Source of the DNA: CAIYWZ01 sp964497925
GTDB taxonomy: Bacteria; Pseudomonadota; Alphaproteobacteria; CAIYWZ01
Direction: 5' to 3'
Assembly: GCA_964497925.1 (NCBI GenBank)
Contig: CAZCFE010000010.1
Coordinates: 1-39,922, forward strand
Length of the DNA: 39,922 bases
The notes under the pieces are model-generated. The model was given only the letters and a program-made list of their open reading frames with translations, had not been told where the DNA came from and searched no databases. This document shows, piece by piece, positions 1 to 7,450 of this stretch. The position numbers were made by a program, and so were the translations under genes. Each line of letters begins with the position of its first letter. Position 1 is the first letter of the stretch.

Positions 1-52
1 TCGTTCCAATGTTACAATGTGGTTTGTTTCGTTCAAACTTTGCTTTTGCCAT
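1..52 (-). CDS. tuf: Elongation factor Tu, N-terminal fragment (runs off the window)
   Basis: The minus strand from base 52 reads MAKAKFERNKPHCNIGT, which matches the highly conserved N-terminus of EF-Tu (MAKxKFERxKPHxNIGTIGHVDHGK). Only 17 codons and one base lie inside the window; the GTP-binding P-loop would follow immediately outside. EF-Tu delivers aminoacyl-tRNA to the ribosome in a GTP-dependent manner in the cytoplasm. A Shine-Dalgarno-like AAAGG sits 8-9 bases before the ATG. The gene lies directly downstream of tRNA-Tyr and tRNA-Gly on the same strand, so the three are probably cotranscribed; tRNA genes just ahead of tuf are a common bacterial arrangement. Identification rests on a short but very distinctive stretch. 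Confidence 0.88.
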   Translation of the reverse strand, partial: MAKAKFERNKPHCNIGT

Positions 53-106
53 TTTCTAAACCTTTACCGCCAATTAATAGATCATTATATCAATTTTTTA
101 AAAAAC

Positions 107-180
107 TGGAGCGGGCGATGGGAATCGAACCCACATGGCTAGCTTGGAAGGCTAGGGCTTTACCACTAAGCTACGCCCGC
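107..180 (-). tRNA. tRNA-Gly (anticodon TCC)
   Basis: The minus strand folds as a complete cloverleaf. The 7-bp acceptor stem is GCGGGCG/CGCCCGC, the T-arm contains GGTTCGATTCCC, and the anticodon loop CTTCCAA gives anticodon TCC, which reads GGA/GGG glycine codons. The 3' CCA is encoded (bases 107-109 on the complementary strand). It lies 13 bases downstream of tRNA-Tyr and 54 bases upstream of tuf. Confidence 0.95.
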
Positions 181-193
181 TTAAATTTAATTT

Positions 194-280
194 TGGTGGA
201 AGGAGTAGGATTCGAACCTACGTAGACACTACATCGACAGATTTACAGTCTGTTGCCTTTAACCACTCGGCCATCCTTCC
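194..280 (-). tRNA. tRNA-Tyr (anticodon GTA)
   Basis: The minus strand gives a class II tRNA of 87 nt with encoded CCA. The acceptor stem is GGAAGGA/TCCTTCC, the D-arm has GGCCGAGTGG, the anticodon loop CTGTAAA gives anticodon GTA, a long variable arm follows, and the T-arm is GGTTCGAATCC. The long variable arm with a GTA anticodon identifies bacterial tRNA-Tyr. It is the first gene of the tRNA-Tyr/tRNA-Gly/tuf unit. Confidence 0.95.
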
Positions 281-303
281 AGCCTTTTAATTAATTCCTA
301 ATA

Positions 304-332
304 CTCTTAAGAGAATTTCTCTTTCTTGTCAA
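304..332 (-). promoter_or_regulatory. Candidate sigma-70 promoter of the tRNA-Tyr/tRNA-Gly/tuf unit
   Basis: On the minus strand a consensus -35 TTGACA (327-332) is followed after 17 bases by TAAGAG (304-309), a weak -10. This places transcription start about 17 bases before mature tRNA-Tyr. The spacer holds a perfect 7+1+7 palindrome (309-323, AAGAGAA-T-TTCTCTT). The -35 is convincing, the -10 is not. Confidence 0.5.
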
Positions 333-385
333 GAACTTTAACTTAAAAAAATACTTATTTTTGTTTTTTATTATATTTCAATCTA

Positions 386-2179
386 TTAATAAACTCTTTT
401 CTTAGGTGGTAAATATTCCACCTCATCTGTGAGTGTGTATAAATGTACCGGCCTTGAATCTAATTTTCCTTTTCCCGAAGCGTCAACCCAAACTAAAGTG
501 TGCTTGATCCATTCGTCATCATTTCTTTCTGGAAAATCCTCTCTTGAATGCGCGCCTCTGCTTTCAGTTCTAAATAACGCGCTTTCAAGGGTAGCTAATG
601 ACTGCTGGATTAAATTTTTAAGCTCTAATGTTTCCATTAAATCGGTGTTCCAGATCATGGATTGATCTTGGATGGAGATGTTGGAGAAATCATTCCAAAT
701 TTGCCTGACTTCATCAAGGCCTTTTTTGATCAAAGATTCGGTGCGAAAAACGCTGCAATAGCTTTGCATTGCTTTTTGCAGACGTAAACGTAATTGGGAA
801 GGTTTGAGATCCCCTTTTGCTTCTTTGACGGCATTAAAGCTTGTTAAAATTTCATCCAGATTATCCTCTTGTTCTAAGGATTCCTGAAGGTTGTCTTTCA
901 AAATTTCAATAGCCCTGAGAGCGGTAGCTCTGCCAAATACAATTAAGTCTAATAAAGAGTTTGTTCCAAGTCTGTTTGCTCCGTGAACTGAAACGCAGGC
1001 AGCTTCTCCGATTGCCATCAAGCCTTTTATAACATGGTCCGGGTTTTTCCCTTTAACTGTCACAACTTCGCCATGATAATTTGTAGGAATCCCCCCCATA
1101 TTGTAATGAACAGTTGGAACAATTGGAATCGGTTCTTTTGTGATGTCAACATTTGCAAAAATGCGAGCTGTTTCTGTGATGCCTGGAAGACGTTCCTTGA
1201 TAATGCTGGGGTCAATATGTTCAAGATGGAGATAGATATGGTCTTTATCTGGCCCAACGCCACGACCTTCTAAAATTTCGATCGTCATTGCACGTGAAAC
1301 CACATCGCGAGATGCCAAATCTTTTGCATTTGGAGCGTATTTTTCCATAAAACGCTCGCCCAGTGCATTTGTTAGATATCCGCCTTCACCTCTGGCGCCT
1401 TCTGTGATTAGACATCCTGATCCATAAATACCTGTTGGGTGAAACTGAATGAATTCCATGTCTTGTAGGGGAACGCCAGCACGAAGGGCCATGGCGCCGC
1501 CATCACCTGTGCAGGTGTGTGCTGATGTGCATGAAAAATAGGCCCGCCCATAGCCACCAGTTGCCATAACGACTAATTTTGAATAAAAACGATGCAGAAT
1601 CCCTGTGTCCAAATCCCATGCTACAACACCAATAATATCTCCACTTTTATTTTTTAATAAATCCAGAGCAAAATATTCTATGAAAAATTCGGCATTATGT
1701 TTAAGGCATTGTTGGTAAAGGGTATGTAAGATGGCATGACCTGTTCGATCTGCTGCTGCGCAAGCTCTTTTAGCCATGGATTCGCCATAATTGATTGTGT
1801 GACCGCCAAAGGGTCTTTGATAAATTTCGCCTTTTTCGGTCCTTGAGAATGGAACGCCAAAATGCTCTAGTTCAATCACAGCTTGCATGGCATTTTTGCA
1901 CATATATTCAATGGCATCTTGATCGCCAAGCCAGTCCGATCCTTTGATGGTGTCATACATGTGATATTTCCAGTTATCTCCGTCTCCCATATTCCCAAGA
2001 GCCGCGCCAATACCGCCTTGTGCGGCAACTGTGTGGCTTCGTGTTGGAAACACTTTTGTGATGCAGCAGGTTTTAAATCCCTTTGATGCCATGCCCAGGG
2101 TTGCTCTAAGGCCGGCCCCTCCGGCTCCCACGATAATGACATCGTAAAAATGATCTTGTATTTGGTATTTTTCTTTCAT
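386..2179 (-). CDS. sdhA: Succinate dehydrogenase flavoprotein subunit
   Basis: SdhA is the catalytic FAD subunit of respiratory complex II and oxidises succinate to fumarate at the cytoplasmic face of the inner membrane. The 597-residue product has the usual family length. It begins with a Rossmann dinucleotide motif (VIIVGAGGAGLRA, about residues 14-26), carries RSHTVAAQGG with His49 as the expected covalent FAD attachment site, and has the substrate-site region (FQFHPTG-like FIQFHPTGIYGSGCL) and the HTINYGESMAKRA stretch. The frame extends upstream to base 2263, but the start at 2179 is preferred. It matches the family N-terminus, follows GGAGC by 9 bases, and overlaps the sdhD stop by one base (TAATG), suggesting translational coupling. 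The iron-sulphur subunit gene sdhB does not follow; tRNA-Tyr does. Confidence 0.97.
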   Translation of the reverse strand: MKEKYQIQDHFYDVIIVGAGGAGLRATLGMASKGFKTCCITKVFPTRSHTVAAQGGIGAALGNMGDGDNWKYHMYDTIKGSDWLGDQDAIEYMCKNAMQAVIELEHFGVPFSRTEKGEIYQRPFGGHTINYGESMAKRACAAADRTGHAILHTLYQQCLKHNAEFFIEYFALDLLKNKSGDIIGVVAWDLDTGILHRFYSKLVVMATGGYGRAYFSCTSAHTCTGDGGAMALRAGVPLQDMEFIQFHPTGIYGSGCLITEGARGEGGYLTNALGERFMEKYAPNAKDLASRDVVSRAMTIEILEGRGVGPDKDHIYLHLEHIDPSIIKERLPGITETARIFANVDITKEPIPIVPTVHYNMGGIPTNYHGEVVTVKGKNPDHVIKGLMAIGEAACVSVHGANRLGTNSLLDLIVFGRATALRAIEILKDNLQESLEQEDNLDEILTSFNAVKEAKGDLKPSQLRLRLQKAMQSYCSVFRTESLIKKGLDEVRQIWNDFSNISIQDQSMIWNTDLMETLELKNLIQQSLATLESALFRTESRGAHSREDFPERNDDEWIKHTLVWVDASGKGKLDSRPVHLYTLTDEVEYLPPKKRVY

Positions 2180-2523
2180 TATTTCTTTGCTCCTAAAACA
2201 GCTAAAATGATCAACATAAGCCATGTTAATGCTGTGAAAGAGATGTGCGCCCATTTTGACCACATTAAAGCTTTTTCGCGTAATTTTAAGGGGATATAAT
2301 CTTCGATAATGGTTTCAATCCCAATAAAGCTGTGAACAAATACACTGGTCATGAAAATTCCAAAAATAAAAGATCGCCCAAAGGTAAACCAACTGCGTAA
2401 CATTTTAAATTCAAGCGTGGTCCATTCTATGGCAGAATAAAGCATTGCGGGAACTAGAGCGATAATTAAAAGAGCTGTGGCGCGCTGAATTAACCACCAA
2501 TGGTTCATTTTTAGATTAAGCAT
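2179..2523 (-). CDS. sdhD: Succinate dehydrogenase membrane anchor subunit D
   Basis: This 114-residue protein has three hydrophobic segments (about residues 16-34, 50-70 and 90-111), as expected for the SdhD anchor of complex II, which with SdhC binds heme b and ubiquinone. His64 in VFVHSFIGIETIIEDY is in the position of the SdhD heme-ligand histidine and is followed by the conserved Asp-Tyr. The gene overlaps sdhC by 8 bases upstream and sdhA by one base downstream, so the three form one transcription unit. SdhD sequences diverge strongly, so the call relies on the motif, the topology and the context together. Confidence 0.93.
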   Translation of the reverse strand: MLNLKMNHWWLIQRATALLIIALVPAMLYSAIEWTTLEFKMLRSWFTFGRSFIFGIFMTSVFVHSFIGIETIIEDYIPLKLREKALMWSKWAHISFTALTWLMLIILAVLGAKK

Positions 2524-2887
2524 AAATTGCCCTCCAGAATAAAATAGTTGAAAAAAATGTGGCAGCTAGAACAGCAAAGCCGGTTGCTTTAACGTGTTGT
2601 TTTTCAAAGCCAAATCCTAAATCCCAAACCATATGCCGAAGTCCATTAAAACAATGGTAAAAAAGAGCCGAGGCGTAGCACATCATGATTGCTTGAAAGA
2701 GCCACAATTTTAAAAACCACTCGCTGATTCCCCAAAGACTTGGGAACAAAGCAAGGATAATAAGTAACTTTAAAAGTCCAACAGTACCTAAAAAAAGGAT
2801 AATTCCAGAAATTCGGTGAGAGATGGACATAAGTGCAGACATATCTAATTTATAGATTGCAAGATCAGGTGAAAGAGGACGTTTCAT
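2516..2887 (-). CDS. sdhC: Succinate dehydrogenase cytochrome b556 subunit C
   Basis: This 123-residue protein opens with RPLSPDLAIYKLDMSALMSI and SHRISG, both typical of SdhC. It carries the family signature H-x3-G-[LIV]-R-H-x-x-x-D (His78 to Asp89), whose first histidine is the heme b ligand. Three transmembrane helices are apparent (about 25-48, 62-80, 102-120). With SdhD it anchors complex II in the inner membrane and passes electrons to ubiquinone. It is first in the sdhCDA operon. The ATG at 2887 has only a weak purine-rich leader (AAGAAAG), but a good promoter lies about 45 bases upstream. Confidence 0.95.
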   Translation of the reverse strand: MKRPLSPDLAIYKLDMSALMSISHRISGIILFLGTVGLLKLLIILALFPSLWGISEWFLKLWLFQAIMMCYASALFYHCFNGLRHMVWDLGFGFEKQHVKATGFAVLAATFFSTILFWRAIYA

Positions 2888-2932
2888 GCTTTTAGCTTTC
2901 TTAAGTGTTTATTTTATTTTTATCTAATTATC

Positions 2933-2961
2933 ATCATGCCATGTAAAAATATAGTTGTCAA
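2933..2961 (-). promoter_or_regulatory. Candidate promoter of sdhCDA
   Basis: The minus strand shows TTGACA (2956-2961), a 17-base spacer, then CATGAT (2933-2938), which matches the sigma-70 -10 in four of six positions. A start about 40 bases before the sdhC ATG is implied. The -35 is a perfect consensus. Confidence 0.55.
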
Positions 2962-3061
2962 CATTATTTTTCTACTCATCTTTTTAATGTTTCGTTAAGG
3001 TTTGAAAATGTACTTTAAAATAAAGAATAGGGGCTATAGTCTTGATTTTTAAGGAGTTTTT

Positions 3062-4147
3062 ATGAAATATTTTTTTATTATTTTACTTGCTCATTGTGGT
3101 GTTTTTGGAGCGGGAGGCCCCTATTCCTCATATGATGATTTCAGCCGGATTGAAAGACATGTTGATTTTATGGAGATGGAAAGATGCGGGCTTTTTGATT
3201 CTGCGCAAGGGGTTGCTGAAGAAGAGTTTTCTCGTCTTGAGGCGCAGTTGGATCTTGATGAAGGGCAAGGTGTCGTGCCTCATGAATGGTTCGTATTTAA
3301 TCAAGGTTGGAAGGTAAGATTTGAAGGGGCTATTCAGGAAAAAAATCATTCTAAAGGTTTGATAGCGGGCGTGTTATCTCAAAGATCCGAAATCCTTCAA
3401 GGGATTGGGCAACGCATTAAAAGTGGGGCACAAGAAGGTGTTATGGATCATGAAAAAGACGAAATTTCGGCGCTAGATGGCCATCTTAACGAGGCATTTT
3501 GTCTTTATGCCCTGCGCCATGAAGCGTCAATAAACTTGATGCGTGAACGTTTTGATGTATCAAGAGAAATGTATCCTGTTTTGTATGCAAGAAATATCTG
3601 GAATATGGAAAAAGAGCTGAATCGATCCAGAGAAGAAATGCTGGGTGAATTTGTTGGGCTTTCCTCCCCAAGCTCTGAGGTCTTGCTTGAAGAGCATATG
3701 CGTCAAGGGATGAATATTGCAAAAACCATATATTCAAAAGCTGGGCAAATGTATAGCCAGATCTCTGGTGAGAATTTTTCTCAAGAGATGGAGTCTGTCA
3801 TGCATGATGTAGATTTTCAAATGCAAACATCTGGGGATTATGCCGATAGGGTCGAGCTTTGCAGGATTCGTGGTGAGCTTTCTAAATTCCCCATTCTTGG
3901 CATGATTGGTTATATTACACTAAAATTAGATATAGCATCCGAACAAGAAAAGAGGGCGATGATTCCTTATCAAATGGTTTTAAAAGTTCACAAGCCCGCA
4001 ATTGAGCGTTTTTTCGAGCAATTATATCCTGGCGCTATTTTACATAACATATTCGTGACAAGAGGGGCCATATCGCAAGAACTATTTCATGAGTTTATGA
4101 AGAATTTGGAAGATCAGTTAGGTTGGAGATTGCCTTCAGGACTATAA
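3062..4147 (+). CDS. Orphan secreted protein of unknown function
   Basis: I do not recognise this 361-residue protein. It starts with an apparent Sec signal peptide (MKYFFIILLAHCGVFGAGG, cleavage probably near residue 17), so it is likely exported to the periplasm or beyond. The rest is hydrophilic, rich in Glu, Met and Arg, and looks mostly alpha-helical, with no further membrane segment and no recognisable catalytic motif. The LAHC sequence is not a lipobox because His at -1 is not accepted. The start is well set by AAGGAG five bases before the ATG. It lies between the divergent sdh operon and a tRNA-Pro on the opposite strand, so it is probably monocistronic. A lineage-specific effector or envelope protein is possible but nothing proves it. 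Confidence 0.75.
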   Translation: MKYFFIILLAHCGVFGAGGPYSSYDDFSRIERHVDFMEMERCGLFDSAQGVAEEEFSRLEAQLDLDEGQGVVPHEWFVFNQGWKVRFEGAIQEKNHSKGLIAGVLSQRSEILQGIGQRIKSGAQEGVMDHEKDEISALDGHLNEAFCLYALRHEASINLMRERFDVSREMYPVLYARNIWNMEKELNRSREEMLGEFVGLSSPSSEVLLEEHMRQGMNIAKTIYSKAGQMYSQISGENFSQEMESVMHDVDFQMQTSGDYADRVELCRIRGELSKFPILGMIGYITLKLDIASEQEKRAMIPYQMVLKVHKPAIERFFEQLYPGAILHNIFVTRGAISQELFHEFMKNLEDQLGWRLPSGL

Positions 4148-4160
4148 ATTTTTTAAAGGA

Positions 4161-4237
4161 TGGTCGGGGAGAGAGGATTCGAACCTCCGACATCCTGCTC
4201 CCAAAGCAGGCGCGCTACCAGACTGCGCTACACCCCG
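4161..4237 (-). tRNA. tRNA-Pro (anticodon TGG)
   Basis: The minus strand forms a cloverleaf of 77 nt including the encoded CCA. It begins CGGGGTGTAGCGCAG, has the anticodon stem-loop CCTGC-TTTGGGA-GCAGG giving anticodon TGG, and a T-arm with GGTTCGAATCC. It closely resembles alphaproteobacterial tRNA-Pro. The acceptor stem has one U-U mismatch at pair 6-67. Confidence 0.95.
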
Positions 4238-4254
4238 ACAGTCAAGACACAGGT

Positions 4255-4283
4255 TTTATGACATATTTTTATTTATTTTGCAA
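4255..4283 (-). promoter_or_regulatory. Candidate promoter of tRNA-Pro
   Basis: The minus strand has TTGCAA (4278-4283), a 17-base spacer and CATAAA (4255-4260), giving a start about 10 bases before the mature tRNA. Both hexamers match consensus in four of six positions, so support is moderate. Confidence 0.4.
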
Positions 4284-4403
4284 ATAAAATAGTGATGCAT
4301 ATGAATTTTTATCGTTTTTTATGCATAGTTTGGTTAAAAAGTGAGGAAAAATTAAGGAATCTATGGTATTACAAGCAAAGAGAAGTTATAATCAAAAGGA
4401 TTT

Positions 4404-7139
4404 ATGTCGATGTTACGTTTGGTTTTATCAGGGTTGATTGCGTTATCATCTTATGGTGCCGGGGCATCTTATATTAGAGCTGATAGAGATTTAAGTCTTT
4501 ACTTGAATTTAGCACAAAAAGTGAAAGGTTCTGTGTTTACGTCATATCCGCTCAATGATGGAACGGTTGAAAAATCTGCTTGTTCTGGAACGCTCATCAA
4601 TCCAAATACGGTTCTCACGGCTGCGCATTGTGTCCCTGGTGGGAAAGCTATACAGCTTTCTGATTTTAAAACAATTAAAATTGGGGTGGGAAGAAGCCGA
4701 GATGATTCTTCTGCTGTTTACACAGGTGTAAAGCATGTGCGCTTGCATCCAAAGTATGTGGAAAAAACATCTGATTACGATATTGCGATCATATTGTTGG
4801 ATACTCCAATTTACACCTCTCCTTTTGGCTATGGGAATCTTTCCACAACGGCCCCTCAAATTGGTAATAAGGTGACGGGGTATGGATTTGGGCAGTATGG
4901 AACAATAGAGGGAGGATTAATTGATGATAACAATACGAAATTAATTGCCTATCAAGCTTATGTTGCGGGCTTTTCAGCGCCTAATATCAAAATAAAAGAG
5001 CAAATATCAGGATACCCTTTGCAGGACTTGGGGGGGATTTCAGCAAAAGGAGACAGTGGTGGTGGCGTTGTAAATGACAATGGCGAACTGGTTGGTCTTC
5101 ATTCAGGGTCAGTAAATGTTACATCATCATCGGGTGCGCATGTGGATTCTTATTCTGGGGTTGTTAATTTGCTCAATCCTGAAATCAAAGGGTTTCTCTC
5201 GTTTATCCCAGTTTATAAAACAGTCAGCTGGGTTGGTGATGGAAATGTCAGCGATGCTTCGAATTGGAGCTTGAAAGAGCAAATTGAAAACCATTCCCAG
5301 CGAACGCCAGACCTTAAATATGAGGGGCGTGAAACGCATTATGATGTTGCGCCGATTACAGAAGGCAGAGTAATGGTTGTGGATAAATATTTACACGTTG
5401 ACCGAGCTGTGTTGGACCATAAGGATGCAAAGTTTGTTGTTGATGCGGGAGCAAAGGCAAGATTTGATTATGGCCTTGATTTACGTCAAGGAAATGTGGA
5501 TGTGCAAGGAGAGATGGAGGCTGGATTTTTACGTGTTGGCCCGGGCATGACTTACAGTTCAAGCGAGTTTAATTTATATGATGGGGGTTATGTTGAGCTC
5601 GATGGTGGGCGAATCAATGCGCCAAAATTTGATATGGAGGGTGGTATACTTAGTGGCTCTGGCAAGATCTTCAAAAGTATAATTCACACAGGCGGATCGA
5701 TATCTCCTCAAGGAACTATCAGAATTGATGGCTCTTATAAAATGGAAGATCAGGCAAAGATTCATATTTCATTTAAAGATGATGGAACCGGTTCTGGCAT
5801 GGTTTCTGTTGGAACGTTTTTATCAGAAGCAGTTTTGTTGGATTTGACCTTTCCCAATCTTGGTATGAAACTAAATGTGCCAGTGACTGTTTTTTCAACT
5901 GATACTCCTTTGGGCGATATATCAATAAGTTATAAGATGAACTATACTGTTACGCTTGATGATAAATGGCTTGACAGTTCAAGGAAATCAATCCAAATAT
6001 CTCCAAAAACAATAGCTGCAATCAAGAATAAAGCAACAGTTTCCGATGTTCGTCCAGAGGTGCATAGCAGCTTTACAAAGCTTTCTTCATTCCTTTCAAA
6101 ATCAGTCATAGACTATGCAAATGCAATGCCCACGGATGTGTTTTTAAAATCTCTGGATGCGTTTTCCAATCCCCGTGTTCAAGTTCAGCTTTATGGGGCT
6201 TTGATGAATCATTTGGTGCAAGGTGAACACACGCATGAAAGAACAGTTTTGTTCCTTGAAAAAGAAAGATCCTCGGTTGATTTGGCCAGTTTCGAATTTC
6301 ATGGAAAAAAATCATTTACAGGGAGCGATGTTCCAATTCCCTCAAAAGACACATCTCCTTTAAGCTTTTTTATAAGTGGCAATGTTCATGAGGCGGGGAC
6401 TGGGTATCTTACGAAAGGTTTGACTTTGGGGTGGGATTATGCTCATAAAAATACGTTAAATGGAATTTCCTTTCATTTTAAAAACCAAGCCGAACAAAGG
6501 CCTGGAGATTTATTGAATTCTCCAAAAGAATATCATCTGGGACTTTACAACGCATCAAGAAACGGACTTTTTTTTCATGATTATCATTTTGATTATGGGA
6601 CATATTCAAGAGATGTGAATTTTTCAAATATCTGGGGAACATGGGCGAATAAACCGCAAATGAACCAGGGGAGAATCCAATCACGTTTGGGGGTCTATTC
6701 TTCGAATAGAATGCACTTTGGCGCCGCTTATCTGGGGTTAATGGGTGCCCATGCAAATTTGGACGCATATAGATCAAAAAGCTCTCTAGGGTTTGATATG
6801 ATAACGGATAAGTCCTCCTTTAATATGCTTTCAGGGCTCATGGGCGGTGAGGGGAAAATCAAGCTTCAGATGAATGATATTTTAATCGAGCCTGCCGTGC
6901 GTTTGGGGGCAATAGTCTGTTTTTATGATAATTTAAAAATGCCAAAAAATCGTTTTGATGCTGCCGAGCAAGGCTTTGATATGCAGGCTGTGTCGCTATC
7001 TAAAACATCTTTGTTGCTCAACGCCGCGGTGCGCATTTATGTTCCTAAGGGGATCATCTTCAAGGCGCAGGGCGAGGTGTTTGGCTTATCAGATAATTTG
7101 AATTCAAAGCTGTTTTTAGGCGTTAACATGTCTTTTTAA
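4404..7139 (+). CDS. Trypsin-like serine protease autotransporter
   Basis: The 911-residue product has three parts. A Sec signal peptide (about residues 1-21) is followed by an S1-family trypsin-like domain (about 40-268) with an apparently intact catalytic triad: His75 in LTAAHC, Asp126 in DYDIAII and Ser218 in GDSGGG. A beta-rich passenger (about 270-620) opens with a W-x12-W element (Trp276 to Trp288, NVSDASNWS) and contains repeats like GGRINAPKFDMEGGILSGSG, typical of beta-helices. The last roughly 260 residues are alternating amphipathic strands ending in NMSF, as expected for an outer-membrane autotransporter barrel with terminal Phe. It is therefore probably a surface-displayed or released protease. 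AAAAGGA precedes the ATG; an alternative start lies two codons later. It is followed by a two-partner-secretion pair on the same strand, whose giant exoprotein is a conceivable substrate. Confidence 0.88.
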   Translation: MSMLRLVLSGLIALSSYGAGASYIRADRDLSLYLNLAQKVKGSVFTSYPLNDGTVEKSACSGTLINPNTVLTAAHCVPGGKAIQLSDFKTIKIGVGRSRDDSSAVYTGVKHVRLHPKYVEKTSDYDIAIILLDTPIYTSPFGYGNLSTTAPQIGNKVTGYGFGQYGTIEGGLIDDNNTKLIAYQAYVAGFSAPNIKIKEQISGYPLQDLGGISAKGDSGGGVVNDNGELVGLHSGSVNVTSSSGAHVDSYSGVVNLLNPEIKGFLSFIPVYKTVSWVGDGNVSDASNWSLKEQIENHSQRTPDLKYEGRETHYDVAPITEGRVMVVDKYLHVDRAVLDHKDAKFVVDAGAKARFDYGLDLRQGNVDVQGEMEAGFLRVGPGMTYSSSEFNLYDGGYVELDGGRINAPKFDMEGGILSGSGKIFKSIIHTGGSISPQGTIRIDGSYKMEDQAKIHISFKDDGTGSGMVSVGTFLSEAVLLDLTFPNLGMKLNVPVTVFSTDTPLGDISISYKMNYTVTLDDKWLDSSRKSIQISPKTIAAIKNKATVSDVRPEVHSSFTKLSSFLSKSVIDYANAMPTDVFLKSLDAFSNPRVQVQLYGALMNHLVQGEHTHERTVLFLEKERSSVDLASFEFHGKKSFTGSDVPIPSKDTSPLSFFISGNVHEAGTGYLTKGLTLGWDYAHKNTLNGISFHFKNQAEQRPGDLLNSPKEYHLGLYNASRNGLFFHDYHFDYGTYSRDVNFSNIWGTWANKPQMNQGRIQSRLGVYSSNRMHFGAAYLGLMGAHANLDAYRSKSSLGFDMITDKSSFNMLSGLMGGEGKIKLQMNDILIEPAVRLGAIVCFYDNLKMPKNRFDAAEQGFDMQAVSLSKTSLLLNAAVRIYVPKGIIFKAQGEVFGLSDNLNSKLFLGVNMSF

Positions 7140-7148
7140 GATTTACTT

Positions 7149-7251
7149 TTGTCATCTGGAAGGGCGATAAACCCTTGTGAGATCTCTCTTTCGTGATTAG
7201 TTGTGTAAAAGAGGCCCAAAGAGGGGGGCTTTCGCACGCGTTAGATGACAA
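7149..7251. other. Gene-free stretch 7140-7450 with nested inverted repeats; possible structured RNA
   Basis: The 311 bases between the protease and the two-partner transporter contain no convincing gene. Bases 7149-7157 (TTGTCATCT) and 7243-7251 (AGATGACAA) are perfect 9-bp inverted repeats. They enclose a small hairpin AAGGG/CCCTT and a GC-rich hairpin around 7208-7232. This could be a 3'-end structure for the protease mRNA, an sRNA or chance. It does not end in a U-tract and carries no motif of a known RNA family that I recognise. Confidence 0.35.
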
Positions 7252-7338
7252 CTCCTGAAAAATATCTTGAATATTCAAAACAAATAGTGTCTTTTTTGTA
7301 ACACTGATAAAAAGTTTCTTGATATTGGAGGTTATCAC

Positions 7339-7367
7339 TTGACTTTTGTTCTAAGGTCAGCTTTTAT
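7339..7367 (+). promoter_or_regulatory. Candidate promoter of the two-partner-secretion pair
   Basis: TTGACT (7339-7344) is followed after 17 bases by TTTTAT (7362-7367), a four-of-six -10. The start would be roughly 75 bases before the coding region. It is the best sigma-70-like site in this intergenic stretch, but the -10 is poor. Confidence 0.35.
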
Positions 7368-7450
7368 GTAGAGTAGGTTTTGGTAGGACTTCTATATCTT
7401 GAGTTCTACTTAAGTAAATGCCGATAATGGAATAGTTATTGGAGTAACAT

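Noticed and set aside
19..225. A 68-residue plus-strand frame
   Set aside because: It runs across the tuf start and the two tRNA genes, which are on the other strand and much better supported.
2180..2263. N-terminal extension of SdhA
   Set aside because: It overlaps sdhD out of frame; the start at 2179 has a ribosome-binding site and matches the family.
3062..3115. Possible lipobox LAHC in the orphan secreted protein
   Set aside because: His at the -1 position is not accepted by lipoprotein signal peptidase; a normal signal peptide cut is more likely.
7123..7338. A 71-residue minus-strand frame in the gap before the transporter gene
   Set aside because: No ribosome-binding site, no family resemblance, and it overlaps the end of the protease gene.
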